A stretch of 64,000 nt of DNA from Promicromonospora umidemergens (GCF_024171995.1 NZ_JAMTCT010000001.1:588827-652826); one strand, 5' to 3'; positions 17,205 to 26,249 are shown, counted from the stretch's first letter. Notes: a model not told the origin generated them from the letters alone. Numbers and translations are program-made.

Positions 17205-19964
17205 ATGCGAACGTCGGCCAGGCCTCGGGGACCGCTCGTCGGAAGGCAGCACGAGGTCCGGCGCATCACCGAGCTGACCGGTGCCGCGCAGGAAAGCCTC
17301 GGTGGGTCGCTGGTCCTGTGCGGTGAAGCAGGTATCGGCAAGAGCGCACTGCTCGACCATGTTCGGCAGAGCGCGCCCGGGTTCCAGGTCATCCAGGCGA
17401 CCGGGTCCCAGTTCGAGGCGGACCTGCCGTTCGCCGCCCTGCACCAGCTCTGCCTGCCGGTGCTGCGGCACCTCGACGAGCTGCCCGTCCAGCATCAGGA
17501 CGCGCTCCGGGTCGCGTTGGGGCTGATGGCGGGCACACCCGAGGTCTTCCACATCGGTCTGGCGGCTCTGGGGCTGCTGGCGGCTGCGGCCCGGCAACGC
17601 CCGCTGCTCTGCCTGGTCGACGACGCCCAGTGGCTGGACTCGGCGTCGTCGAAGGCATTGACGTTCCTCGCCCGGCGGATCGCCGCGGAGCCGGTGGCCA
17701 TGGTGTTCGCGGTTCGGCTGCCCCGTCCCGTGGACGGACTGGACGGACTGGACGGACTGGATGGACTGGACGGACTGGACGGACTGGACGGACTGGACGG
17801 GCTGGACGGGCTGCCGAGCCTGACGGTCGCCGGGTTGAGCGACGGCGACGCCCGGACCCTGCTCGCCGCGCAGAGCCACGAGACGCTCGACGAGCAGGTG
17901 CGCGACCGGATAGTGGCCGAAGCACGCGGGAACCCCTTGGCCCTGCTGGCACTGCCCCGGGCTGGTGGGTTCGCCCCGCCGGACCCGTCCCCCGCGCCGA
18001 CCCGGGTCGAGCGGGGGTTCCGCGCCACGCTGACCGGCCTGCCCGCCGAGGCGCGGCTGCTGCTGGCCCTCGCGAGCGCCGACCCGACCGGAGACCCCGG
18101 GCTGTTGTGGCCTGCGGCCCAGCGTCTGGGCATCGACGTGCCGACCGCGGTCGCGGCAGCCACCGCCACGGAGCTCGTCGAGCTCGGCACTCGCGTCCGG
18201 TTCTACCACCCGCTGGCCCGGACAGCGGCCTATCAGGCTGCGGGTGCGCGGGAGCGCCGGCTGGTACACCGGGCCCTCGGTGCCGTGACCGACCCGGTCA
18301 CGGACCCGGACCGGCGCGCGTGGCACCGCGCCCAGGCGGTCAGCGGCCCGGACGACGACATCGCCGTGGAGCTGGAGCGTTCGGCGTCACGCGCCCGGGC
18401 GCGTGGCGGAGTGGTCGCCGCCGCGGCCTTCCTGGAACGGGCGGCGGAGCTGTCGCTGGGCGCTGCCGAGCGGGTCCGACGAACACTGACGGCGGCGCGT
18501 GCCCAGCTCGAGGCGGGCGCTGCCGATCGGGCGGCGGAGCTGCTCACGGCCGTCGGGAGCTCGGGCCTCGACGAGCTCCAGGATGCCGAGGCCGACCTGA
18601 TCAGGGGCGAGATCGCCTTCGTAAGGGAAGGAGACGGCGACGGCCCGATGTTCATGCTGCGCGCGGCAGGGCGGCTCGCCCTGCTGGATCCCGAGCAGTC
18701 CCGCGAGGTCTACCTGCAGGCGCTCGAGAAGAGCCTGCTCGTCGGCCGGGCGACCGGCATGATGGATCGGGTCCTGGCCGCGGCACAGTCCTCGCCGTCG
18801 ACCTCCCCGCCACGTGCCCCGGATGTCCTGGACGCGCTGTCCGTGCTGGGCGCGGAGGGGCACCGCGCGGCCGTTCCTCTGATCCGCGACGCCCTCGACG
18901 GCTCCGACGGCGCGATGTGGACCCGGCATCCGGCGCTCGCGGTCACGCTCGCGGCGGAGCTGTGGGACCCGGACGTCCACGCGACGATCATCGAGTGGCT
19001 CATGAAGGACGGGCGTGAGTCGGGCTCGCCGCTCGTGCTCCGCCTGGGTCTCGCCCAGACGGCCTCCCATGCCGCGCTGACCGGCGACCTCGACAGCGCC
19101 ATGGCCGCGGTCGCGGAGGAGGAAGCGATAGCCGACGCGACCGGCGGCACCTCGGTCATGTACCACCGGCTGCACCTGGCGGCGATGCGCGGTCGACGCG
19201 AGGAGGCGCTCGCGCTGTTCGAGACCGCCACGGAGAGGGCGCGCAGCGCAGGGCAGCTCGTGGCCAACGTCCACTGGGCCGAGGCCGTGCTGAACAACGG
19301 CCTGGCCGACTACCCTGCTGCGCTGGCCGCGGCCCGACGGGCTGTCGCCGACCAAGACCTCTTCATCGCCACGTTCTCCCTGCCCGAGCTGGTCGAGGCC
19401 GCGGTCCGTTGTGGTGAGCGGGACGCCGCCGTCGCCGCGCTGGAGTCGCTGACCGAACGGACCGAGGCCAGTGGGACGACGTCGGGCCTTGGCACAGCGG
19501 CCTACGCGCGCGGGCTGGTCACCGGGGTGGAGGACCACTACAGGGAGGCCGTCGACCGGCTCGCGCAGAGCCCGATGCTCCCGTACCGGGCCAGGGCCCA
19601 CCTCCTGTACGGGGAGTGGCTGCGCCGCGAGGGTCGGCGCCGGGACTGCCGTCCGCACCTGCGCACCGCCCACGAGCTCCTGTCCGGGGCCGGGCTCGAG
19701 GCGTTCGCCCAGCGGGCCGCCGACGAGCTGCGCGCCACGGGCGAGACGGCGCGCCGGCGGTCCGGGCACACCAGGGACCAGCTCACCATGCAGGAGCTCC
19801 ACATCGCCCGTCTCGTTGCCACCGGTGCGACGTCCAACGAGGTGGCCGCGCGGTTGTTCATCAGCCCGCGCACCGTCGACGCGCACCTGCGCAACATCTT
19901 CCCCAAGCTAGGGATCACCTCCCGGCGACAGCTCAGAGCCCAGCCCAGCCTCGGGTCTACGTAG
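17205..19964 (+). CDS. Large ATP-binding LuxR (LAL/MalT-like) regulator
   Basis: 919 residues from ATG 17205. An AAA/STAND-type ATPase head has Walker A GEAGIGKSALL (~39-50) and Walker B LCLVDDAQWLD (~134-145). A long TPR-like helical middle follows, and a C-terminal LuxR helix-turn-helix (~858-909, with NEVAARLFISPRTVDAHL). LAL regulators couple ligand and ATP binding to transcription activation, often of sugar use or secondary metabolism. A (GLD)8 expansion lies at ~178-201 in the sensor region of the ATPase. It sits between an exported glycosidase and a multicopper oxidase; control of either is only suggested by position. Confidence 0.88.
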   Translation: MRTSARPRGPLVGRQHEVRRITELTGAAQESLGGSLVLCGEAGIGKSALLDHVRQSAPGFQVIQATGSQFEADLPFAALHQLCLPVLRHLDELPVQHQDALRVALGLMAGTPEVFHIGLAALGLLAAAARQRPLLCLVDDAQWLDSASSKALTFLARRIAAEPVAMVFAVRLPRPVDGLDGLDGLDGLDGLDGLDGLDGLDGLPSLTVAGLSDGDARTLLAAQSHETLDEQVRDRIVAEARGNPLALLALPRAGGFAPPDPSPAPTRVERGFRATLTGLPAEARLLLALASADPTGDPGLLWPAAQRLGIDVPTAVAAATATELVELGTRVRFYHPLARTAAYQAAGARERRLVHRALGAVTDPVTDPDRRAWHRAQAVSGPDDDIAVELERSASRARARGGVVAAAAFLERAAELSLGAAERVRRTLTAARAQLEAGAADRAAELLTAVGSSGLDELQDAEADLIRGEIAFVREGDGDGPMFMLRAAGRLALLDPEQSREVYLQALEKSLLVGRATGMMDRVLAAAQSSPSTSPPRAPDVLDALSVLGAEGHRAAVPLIRDALDGSDGAMWTRHPALAVTLAAELWDPDVHATIIEWLMKDGRESGSPLVLRLGLAQTASHAALTGDLDSAMAAVAEEEAIADATGGTSVMYHRLHLAAMRGRREEALALFETATERARSAGQLVANVHWAEAVLNNGLADYPAALAAARRAVADQDLFIATFSLPELVEAAVRCGERDAAVAALESLTERTEASGTTSGLGTAAYARGLVTGVEDHYREAVDRLAQSPMLPYRARAHLLYGEWLRREGRRRDCRPHLRTAHELLSGAGLEAFAQRAADELRATGETARRRSGHTRDQLTMQELHIARLVATGATSNEVAARLFISPRTVDAHLRNIFPKLGITSRRQLRAQPSLGST
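17736..17807 (+). repeat. In-frame 9-bp repeat coding (Gly-Leu-Asp)8
   Basis: Eight consecutive GGACTGGAC-type units (two or three with single-base changes) inside the LAL regulator. Related LAL proteins normally have a single DGLP-like turn here. The unit length is a multiple of three, so copy-number change would lengthen or shorten the protein without a frameshift. Confidence 0.9.
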
Positions 19965-19973
19965 TTCTCACCG

Positions 19974-21566
19974 ATGCGACGGCGGCCCTCGTCGCGGGAC
20001 GGTCGTCCCATGGAACGCCGCATGCAACGTCGCACAGCCTTGAAGATCTTCGGCATCGGTATCGGGGGAGCGGTGGTGCTCGGCGCCGGTGGCCTCGGGG
20101 TCTACTACGCCGCCGCGAAGCGGGACACGGTCGGCACGATCGACTTCGGCAGAGCCCTGGCGATCCCGCCGCTGGCAGAGTCCACCACCAGCGCCGCAGG
20201 GGCCCGAGTGTTCGCGCTCGGGATCCAGGCGGGCGAGACGGCGTTCAAGGAGGGGCAGGCCACCCGCACGTGGGGCGTCAACGGCAGCTACCTCGGTCCG
20301 ACGATCCGCGCACGACGCGGCGAGCGGGTCGAGCTCGCCGTGCACAACGGCCTGGACAGGGAGACCTCGCTGCACTGGCACGGCATGCACCTGCCTGCGG
20401 CCATGGACGGTGGTCCGCACCAGCCGGTCGCGCCCGGTGCGACGTGGGAACCGCGGTGGACGATCGACCAGCCTGCGGCGACCCTCTGGTATCACCCGCA
20501 CGTGCACGGTGCGACCGCCGACCACACCTACCGGGGCCTGACGGGCCTGTTCATCATCGACGACAGCGCCGACGACAGCGCCGACGACAGCGCCGACGAC
20601 AGGACCGACGACAGGGCGCAGGGCCTGCCGTCCACCTACGGCGTCGACGACATCCCGATGATCGTGCAGGACCGGGCGTTCGACCGGGACAACCAGTTCA
20701 CCGAGCGCATCCCCCTGGCGGGCTCGCTGGGCGTGATCGGCGACGAGATCCTCGTCAACGGCACGCTCGGCCCGTACGTCGACGTCACGACCAGGCTGGT
20801 AAGGCTGCGGCTGCTCAACGGCTCCAACGCGCGCCTGTACAACTTCGGGTTCTCCGACGACCGGAAGTTCTCGCTGACCGCCACCGACGGCGGTCTGCTG
20901 GCCCAGCCGTGGGAGACCGACCGGCTCCACCTCTCGCCCGGAGAGCGGGCGGAGATCGTCGTGGCCTTCGAGCCCGGCGCGAGCGTCGAGCTGCGCTCCT
21001 ACCCCTCTCCGGAGTACGGCGGCGCGTCGGGACGGCTCGACGGCTTCGAGGACCGCCTCGACATCTGCCAGTTCCGGGCCGCTGCCACCCTGTCCGACGA
21101 CGCCGAGCTGCCCGCGGTGCTCGCTGACGCACCGGACCTGGCCGGCGCGGCGGTCGCCGCCGAGCGTTCGTTCTCGCTGGCCGCCGACAAGATCAACGGC
21201 AGGTCGATGGCGATGGACCGCATCGACTTCGGCGTTCGCGAGGGCACCGTCGAGGTGTGGGAGGTGGTCAACGACAACGGCTACGTGCACAACTTCCACG
21301 TCCACGACGTGCAGTTCCAGGTCCTCACGGTCGACGGCGAAGCACCGCCGCCGCACCTGGGCGGCTGGAAGGACACCGTGCTGCTCGTCCCGGACAGGCG
21401 GTACCGGCTGGCCATGCGCTTCACCGACCACACCGACCCGAACGTGCCGTACATGTTCCACTGCCACGTGCTCCAGCATGAGGACGACGGGATGATGGGG
21501 CAGTTCGTCGTGCTGGGCGAGGGCGAGCGGGTCGGTACGGTCCAGCCCCACCACGCCCACCCCTGA
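19974..21566 (+). CDS. TAT-exported multicopper oxidase (CueO-like)
   Basis: 530 residues from ATG 19974; starts at 20010 or 20022 would place the twin-arginine motif RRTALKIFG nearer the N-terminus and are quite possible. Four copper-ligand motifs are present in the order expected for a three-domain laccase: HWHG (~134), HPHVHG (~174), HNFHVHDVQF (~439) and HCHVLQHEDDGMM (~496), supplying type 1 and trinuclear copper sites. A D/S/A repeat insertion (DDSA three times, then DDRTDD) sits at ~198-215. Likely oxidises Cu(I), phenols or metals outside the membrane. Nearly abuts the preceding LuxR gene (9 bp). Confidence 0.9.
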   Translation: MRRRPSSRDGRPMERRMQRRTALKIFGIGIGGAVVLGAGGLGVYYAAAKRDTVGTIDFGRALAIPPLAESTTSAAGARVFALGIQAGETAFKEGQATRTWGVNGSYLGPTIRARRGERVELAVHNGLDRETSLHWHGMHLPAAMDGGPHQPVAPGATWEPRWTIDQPAATLWYHPHVHGATADHTYRGLTGLFIIDDSADDSADDSADDRTDDRAQGLPSTYGVDDIPMIVQDRAFDRDNQFTERIPLAGSLGVIGDEILVNGTLGPYVDVTTRLVRLRLLNGSNARLYNFGFSDDRKFSLTATDGGLLAQPWETDRLHLSPGERAEIVVAFEPGASVELRSYPSPEYGGASGRLDGFEDRLDICQFRAAATLSDDAELPAVLADAPDLAGAAVAAERSFSLAADKINGRSMAMDRIDFGVREGTVEVWEVVNDNGYVHNFHVHDVQFQVLTVDGEAPPPHLGGWKDTVLLVPDRRYRLAMRFTDHTDPNVPYMFHCHVLQHEDDGMMGQFVVLGEGERVGTVQPHHAHP

Positions 21567-21580
21567 CCCGCCACGACCCG

Positions 21581-23053
21581 TCACCTGTCCGGAAGGCGCA
21601 CCGGGTCGACGGCCAGCTGGAGCCGCTCCCGCACCCACCAGTCCCCGGTGCGCCGTCGTTCCTCGGGCGTCGTGTACCGGTAGCGGTGCAGGACCGCTCG
21701 GACGGTGCTCGGCCGCCGGCCGTCGAACGGGTCGTGCCGCAGCAGGCGCAGGGTCGCGGGGTCGGCCTCGAGCAGCCGGCGCAGGAACACGGTGAACCAC
21801 CTGGCGGAGTGGCCAAGCGGGAGGAACCACATGAGCCAGTCCAGCCGCAGGTGGTAGGGCGCCACCTGCGGCGGTCGCCGGCCCGGCGGTCCGGGCTTGC
21901 CCCGGAACTCGTACTCGACCCAGTCGTCGGGGCCGGGCCGCGCGGCGAGGGTGCCCTCCACGGTGATCTCGTCGCGGCGCCGGGTGACCGAGCCGAACGC
22001 GCCGTACGCGTTGACCAGCCGGAACGGCTCGAAGCTCGCGTTCATCCGCTGCTGCCGCGACACGAGGTTCAGCGCCGGCCGCACCGACAGCACGAGGAGC
22101 ACCAGCGCCACGGCACCGACCACGAGCACGAAGGCGAGCGACGTCGGGGGTGCGGAGGCAGCGGAAGCCGCCGCGGCGCCGTCGGGCAGCCCGAGCAGCC
22201 CACCCAGCCAGGCCCACGCGCCGTCGTCGATCACCCCCAGGGCGAGGACGATGGTCGCCCAGTTGAGCCACGCGAAGTTGCCGGTCAGCACGAGCCAGCC
22301 CTGGGTGAGGACGAACACCGCGCCGGCGACGGACGGCAACGGCTGGGGCAGGAAGAGGAGCCACGGCACCACCAGCTGGCTGACGTGCGTGCCCACCACC
22401 TCGAACCGGTGCCACCAGCGCGGCAGGTGGTGCGCGTGCCAGGAGAACGGGCCGGGCAGCGGCTGGGTCTCGTGGTGGTAGTCGAGGGCGGTCAGGTCGC
22501 GCCAGGCGGTGTCGCCACGCCACTTGATCAGGCCGGCGCCGAGCTCCAGGCGGAACAGCAGCCAGCGCACCGCGACGATCATCACAAAGGGCACCGGCAC
22601 GGCGCCGGACCCCAGGAACGCGACCAGCAGACCGGCCTCGCACAGCAGGGTCTCCCAGCCGAACGCGTAGAAGGTCTGCCCGACGTTGACCACCGACAGG
22701 TAGAGCCACCACAGCGTGAGGAACACGAGCATCGGCACCCACCAGGGCCCTGCCTGCGGCAGCCCGACGACGACGCTCGCCCCCAGCACCACGCCGCACC
22801 AGGCGACCGCTACGAGCAGCCGGTCCGAGTAGTGCCACCGGAACAAGGAGGGCCCGTCCCGCCAGTGCGTGCGGGCGACGAACGCGGGGACCGGCTGGAG
22901 GCCGTGCTCCCCGAGCAGCGGCCGGAACTGCCGCAGCGCACCCCAGAACGCGAGCGCGTACAGCGCGCCGAAGCCGCGCTGGAGCAGCGTGCGCGCGACG
23001 TCGTAGTCGGCGCTCGTCCACCAGCCGAGCCAGTCGGGCAGGGTGCCTGCCAT
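21581..23053 (-). CDS. Lipase maturation factor-like membrane protein
   Basis: 490 residues from ATG 23053. Several hydrophobic helices fill the first ~330 residues, with motifs typical of the LMF1/LMF2 fold: an N-terminal RGFGALYALAFWGALRQ region, ELGAGLIKWRGD and DLTALDYHHETQPLPGPFSWH. The C-terminal third is soluble and W/F/P-rich (PPQVAPYHLRLDWLMWF). In animals LMF1 matures lipases in the ER; bacterial homologues are of unknown role. It is the last gene of a minus-strand series, separated from the LLM gene by repeat DNA. It converges with the multicopper oxidase gene with 14 bp between stops. Confidence 0.8.
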   Translation of the reverse strand: MAGTLPDWLGWWTSADYDVARTLLQRGFGALYALAFWGALRQFRPLLGEHGLQPVPAFVARTHWRDGPSLFRWHYSDRLLVAVAWCGVVLGASVVVGLPQAGPWWVPMLVFLTLWWLYLSVVNVGQTFYAFGWETLLCEAGLLVAFLGSGAVPVPFVMIVAVRWLLFRLELGAGLIKWRGDTAWRDLTALDYHHETQPLPGPFSWHAHHLPRWWHRFEVVGTHVSQLVVPWLLFLPQPLPSVAGAVFVLTQGWLVLTGNFAWLNWATIVLALGVIDDGAWAWLGGLLGLPDGAAAASAASAPPTSLAFVLVVGAVALVLLVLSVRPALNLVSRQQRMNASFEPFRLVNAYGAFGSVTRRRDEITVEGTLAARPGPDDWVEYEFRGKPGPPGRRPPQVAPYHLRLDWLMWFLPLGHSARWFTVFLRRLLEADPATLRLLRHDPFDGRRPSTVRAVLHRYRYTTPEERRRTGDWWVRERLQLAVDPVRLPDR

Positions 23054-23085
23054 ACGTCCACGCTATCCGGCTGCCGGCCCGGCGG

Positions 23086-23185
23086 CTCAGCGCAGCGCCG
23101 ACAAGCTCAGCGCAGCGCCGACAAGCTCAGCGCAGCGCCGGAAAGCTCAGCGCAGCGCCGGAAAGCTCAGCGCAGCGCCGGCAAG
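23086..23185. repeat. Five 20-bp tandem units spanning the LLM gene's stop codon
   Basis: Units of 20 bp at 23086, 23106, 23126, 23146 and 23166. The last one is the 3' end of the LLM oxidoreductase gene with its TGA (23167-23169 on the minus strand). The other four are copies past the stop, differing by one or two bases at the same place (GAC, GAC, GGA, GGA, GGC). Each copy carries the stop triplet. They fill most of the 113-bp gap to the next minus-strand gene. Confidence 0.9.
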
Positions 23186-24123
23186 ACGTGCTCGCCGAAC
23201 GCCTCGACGAACTCGTCCTGCCTGCGCCCGACGTGGTGCAGGTAGAGGCGGTCGGCACCGGCGTCGCGCAGGTCTGCCAGGCGCGCCGTCAGCTCGCCGA
23301 GGTCGGCGGAGACCAGGACGGCACGCCGGACCTCCGCGATCCCGACGTCCGCGGCCCGGGCGTCGAAGGCGGCGGTCGTCGCGGTGTCCGCAGCGGTCGC
23401 GGGCGTTCCGGTGTTGGTGCGCCACTGGTCGAGTGCTACCGCCTCAGCCTCGGCCAGGTCGGGGGCCCACGAGAGGTGCACCTGGACCATGACCTCGCCC
23501 GCGCCGCCCGCCTCCCGGTAGGCCTCGACGATCCGGCGCAGGTCCGCGACGGGCTGGTTGACGGTGATCAGACCGTCCGCCCAGGCGGCATGCCGGGCGG
23601 CCGTGCCCGCCGTCAGCGCGGGGCACAGCAGCGGGGGCACGACCTCAGGTAGCGTCCACAGCCGTGCCTGGTGCGCGACCACCAGACCCTTGTGGTCCAC
23701 CTCCTCCCCGCGCAGCAGCGCGCGGATCACGTGGACGCACTCGGCCAGCCGGGCGTCCCGGTCGGCCTTCGGGGGCCACGGGTCACCGGTCACGTGCTCG
23801 TTGAGGTTCTCGCCCGAGCCGAGGGCCACCCAGAACCGGCCGGGGAACATCGCCCCGAGGGTGGCCACGGCCTGCGCGATGATCACCGGGTGATAGCGCT
23901 GACCGGGCGCGCACACCGTGCCGTAGGACAGGTCGGTGCCGGCCAGCGCGGCCCCGAGCCACGGCCACGCGAGGCCGGACTCGCCCTGCCGTTCGCTCCA
24001 CGGGGCGAGGTGGTCGGAGCACATCGCCGCGTCGAAACCCGCGTTCTGCGCGAGCCGGGCGACGCGCAGCCCCTCGCCCGGAGGGAGCTGCTCGTGGGAG
24101 ACGTGGAAGCCGACGACCGTCAC
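23167..24123 (-). CDS. LLM-class flavin-dependent oxidoreductase
   Basis: 318 residues from GTG 24123, whose GTGA overlaps the end of the GH13 gene. A luciferase-like TIM barrel with motifs AAMCSDHLAPW, YGTVCAPGQRYHP, MFPGRFWVALGSGENLNEHV and a C-terminal GADRLYLHHVGR. This fits the group of LLM oxidoreductases (TIGR03885-type, predicted FMN rather than F420) that commonly sits beside trehalose-synthase-like GH13 genes, as here. The reaction is unknown. Its 3' end is the template of the tandem repeat downstream. Confidence 0.85.
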   Translation of the reverse strand: MTVVGFHVSHEQLPPGEGLRVARLAQNAGFDAAMCSDHLAPWSERQGESGLAWPWLGAALAGTDLSYGTVCAPGQRYHPVIIAQAVATLGAMFPGRFWVALGSGENLNEHVTGDPWPPKADRDARLAECVHVIRALLRGEEVDHKGLVVAHQARLWTLPEVVPPLLCPALTAGTAARHAAWADGLITVNQPVADLRRIVEAYREAGGAGEVMVQVHLSWAPDLAEAEAVALDQWRTNTGTPATAADTATTAAFDARAADVGIAEVRRAVLVSADLGELTARLADLRDAGADRLYLHHVGRRQDEFVEAFGEHVLPALR

Positions 24124-25820
24124 GCGCCGCCCTCGCCGCTCCCGCCGCCACCAGAGCTGCCCGCGCTGCCCGCCTCACCGTCGATCGTGCGGCGCAGCCA
24201 CCGGTAGCCGTACCCGGCGAGGGCGATCTTGCCGTCGGTCTCCACCTGCGGGTAGTCCTGGTCCACGTGCACGTCGACGTAGCGCGCAGCACCCGCGCGC
24301 AGGGCAGTGATCTCGTCGGCGGGCAGGGTCGCCTCGACCTCCTCGTCCGCGAGGTTGCTGAGCAGCAGCACGCTGGACTCCTCGACCTGGTATCGCAGCG
24401 CCAGGACGGACGGGGCACCCACGTCCCAGGTCTCCGGCCGGGTCCTGCCCAGCTCGCTCATCCCCAGCCGGGCCCGCACGAGGCCACCGACCCGGTGCAG
24501 CAGCGAGCCGGCACGCACGTTCTGCTCGTCCACGCTCACGCGGTCTGGGCCGAACGGGCCGGTGATCACGGGTGCCTGGAACTGGTCCTGCGGGGCACGG
24601 GAGAAGCCGGCGGACGGCGTCGTCGACCACTGCATCGGCGTGCGGACGGCCTCCCGCTCCGGCAGGTCGAGGTTTTCACCCATCCCGATCTCGTCGCCGT
24701 ACCGCAGCACCGGCGGCCCGGGCAGGGAGAGCAGGACCGCGTGCGCGAGCGCGAGGCGGCGCGCGTCACCGCCGAGCATCGGGGCCAGACGACGCCGGAT
24801 GCCCCGGTCGTAGATGCGCATCGACTCGTCGGGGGCGAAGGCGTCGAGCACCTCCTGCCGCTCACCCTCGGTGAGCCGCTCCAGGTCGAGCTCGTCGTTG
24901 TTGCGCAGCCAGTGCGCGTACGTCGAGCCGGGCGGCGGCGCGGGCTGGGCGCGCAGGGCCCGTTCCAGCGGCTCGGCCTGGCCCCGGGCCAGCGCGAGGA
25001 AGACGTGGTTGTTCGACCAGAAGTCGAGCAGCATCGTCATCCCCTGCTCGCCGTCGACCCCGAAGTAGTCGGCATAGCGGTCCGGCTCGACGTCCACCTC
25101 GCCGAGCAGCACCGCGCCGGTGCGCTGCGCGGACACCGCTGCGCGCAGGTCACGCACGAGCCACTGCCCGTCCGTGTCCGGGCGGGCGGCCATGGCACGC
25201 TCGAGCATCAGGGGGACCGCGTCCACCCGGAACCCCGAGACGCCCATGCGCAGCCAGAACGACACGATGCGGTGCAGCTCCTCGCGAACGCGGGGGTTGT
25301 CGAGCGCCAGGTCCGGCTCGTGCGCGTAGAACGCGTGCCGGTAGAACTGCTGCGCCTCTTCGTCCCAGGTCCACGTGTCCGGTTCCACGTCGGGGAACAT
25401 GGGTTTGATGTCGGTGCGCGGCTCGTCGGACCACAGGTAGTAGTCGCGGTACGGCGAGCTCCGGTCGCGCCGCGCCTCCTGGAACCACGGGTGCTGGTCC
25501 GAGGTGTGCTGCGTGATCAGCTCGACGAGCACGTGCAGCCCGAGGTCGTCGGCGGTCTCCAGCAGCCGCGCCACGTCGGCGAGGTCGCCGAGGCGTGGGT
25601 CGACGGCGAGGTGGTCGACGACGTCGTAGCCCCCGTCGCGGAACGGCGACTCGTAGAACGGCAGCAGCCACACGCAGGTGGCGCCGAGCCCGCGCAGGTA
25701 GTGCAGGCGCTCGACGACGCCGGGCAGGTCGCCCCAGCCGTCGTCGTCCGAGTCGACGAACAGGCGGGGGTCGAGCTGGTAGATGACCGCGTCGGTGAAC
25801 CAGGAGGAACGCATCGCCAT
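24120..25820 (-). CDS. GH13 alpha-amylase family enzyme, trehalose synthase-like
   Basis: 566 residues from ATG 25820 (ATG 25814 possible). A (beta/alpha)8 barrel with the GH13 blocks: nucleophile Asp in GFRVDAVPL (~200), general acid Glu in LLGEVDVEP (~240), and the stabilising Asp in RNNDELD (~308), followed by a beta-sandwich domain and a Gly/Ser/Glu tail. Resembles maltose/trehalose interconverting or glucan-modifying GH13_16 enzymes; the exact reaction is not decided. It starts 2 bp after the small acidic gene and overlaps the LLM gene, so the three genes form one operon. Confidence 0.85.
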   Translation of the reverse strand: MAMRSSWFTDAVIYQLDPRLFVDSDDDGWGDLPGVVERLHYLRGLGATCVWLLPFYESPFRDGGYDVVDHLAVDPRLGDLADVARLLETADDLGLHVLVELITQHTSDQHPWFQEARRDRSSPYRDYYLWSDEPRTDIKPMFPDVEPDTWTWDEEAQQFYRHAFYAHEPDLALDNPRVREELHRIVSFWLRMGVSGFRVDAVPLMLERAMAARPDTDGQWLVRDLRAAVSAQRTGAVLLGEVDVEPDRYADYFGVDGEQGMTMLLDFWSNNHVFLALARGQAEPLERALRAQPAPPPGSTYAHWLRNNDELDLERLTEGERQEVLDAFAPDESMRIYDRGIRRRLAPMLGGDARRLALAHAVLLSLPGPPVLRYGDEIGMGENLDLPEREAVRTPMQWSTTPSAGFSRAPQDQFQAPVITGPFGPDRVSVDEQNVRAGSLLHRVGGLVRARLGMSELGRTRPETWDVGAPSVLALRYQVEESSVLLLSNLADEEVEATLPADEITALRAGAARYVDVHVDQDYPQVETDGKIALAGYGYRWLRRTIDGEAGSAGSSGGGGSGEGGA

Positions 25821-25822
25821 CC

Positions 25823-26077
25823 TCAGCTCTCCGGCTGCGCGGGGCCGTCGGTCCTGGGGTTCTCCGTCCTGGGATTCCCTGTTCTTGGATTCATCGAGTC
25901 CGGGTCGGAGTCAGGATCAGAGTCCGGGTCATAGGTCTGACCGGTCTCGTCACCGGTGGTCCGCGGGGTCGAGGCGCTGTGCTCGCTCTTTCCGGCGGCC
26001 GCGCCTGTGCGCGGGTTGAGCTGGTCCGGGTCGGCGTCGGGGTCCTCGGCAGGGTCGTAGCCGGGCTGGTCGGTCAT
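25823..26077 (-). CDS. Small acidic Asp/Pro repeat protein
   Basis: 84 residues from ATG 26077 with GGAG 7-10 bp upstream. Highly acidic and disordered: runs of DPDS/DPDA alternate with NPRTG, NPRTE and NPRTD triplets, and no hydrophobic core. No family recognised. It leads the GH13/LLM operon with only 2 bp to the GH13 start, so it is expressed with trehalose-type metabolism; a desiccation or osmotic-stress role would fit but is inference. Confidence 0.65.
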   Translation of the reverse strand: MTDQPGYDPAEDPDADPDQLNPRTGAAAGKSEHSASTPRTTGDETGQTYDPDSDPDSDPDSMNPRTGNPRTENPRTDGPAQPES

Positions 26078-26185
26078 CGTCGTCTCCTGTCCGGAAGGGC
26101 GTGGCCGGTGCTGGGCCGCTCGGCCCTTCTCGCACCGTGTCACGGGACCGGGTGGCTCGCACTCCGCGCTGACCGAGGCCTCCGC

Positions 26186-26249
26186 TGGTCGGCAGCACGT
26201 CAGGAGATCGGCACTCCGAGCTGCCGATCTCGTGACGTTCTACCGACCA
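26186..26249. repeat. Long imperfect palindrome, 28-bp arms
   Basis: Arms 26186-26213 and 26222-26249 are complementary at 25 of 28 positions around an 8-nt loop. It lies in the 236-bp gap between divergently oriented genes (small acidic protein and cytochrome b561). The near-perfect arms are longer than needed for a terminator, and neither gene ends here, so it looks like an interspersed palindromic element (REP- or MITE-like). The rest of the gap shows only a short direct repeat of GGGTGGACGGGAC type near 26271-26290. Confidence 0.8.

Noticed and set aside
17205-21566. LuxR regulator as activator of the multicopper oxidase
   Set aside because: Only proximity supports it; no shared site or operon evidence was found.
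19968-23021. A 1017-codon minus-strand frame across the multicopper oxidase and LMF genes
   Set aside because: It is antisense to one clear gene and frame-shifted against another, rich in Arg/Ala/Gly/Pro with no domain; long false frames are normal at this GC content.
23086-23185. CRISPR-like array
   Set aside because: Units are directly tandem without spacers, and the last unit is a gene end.
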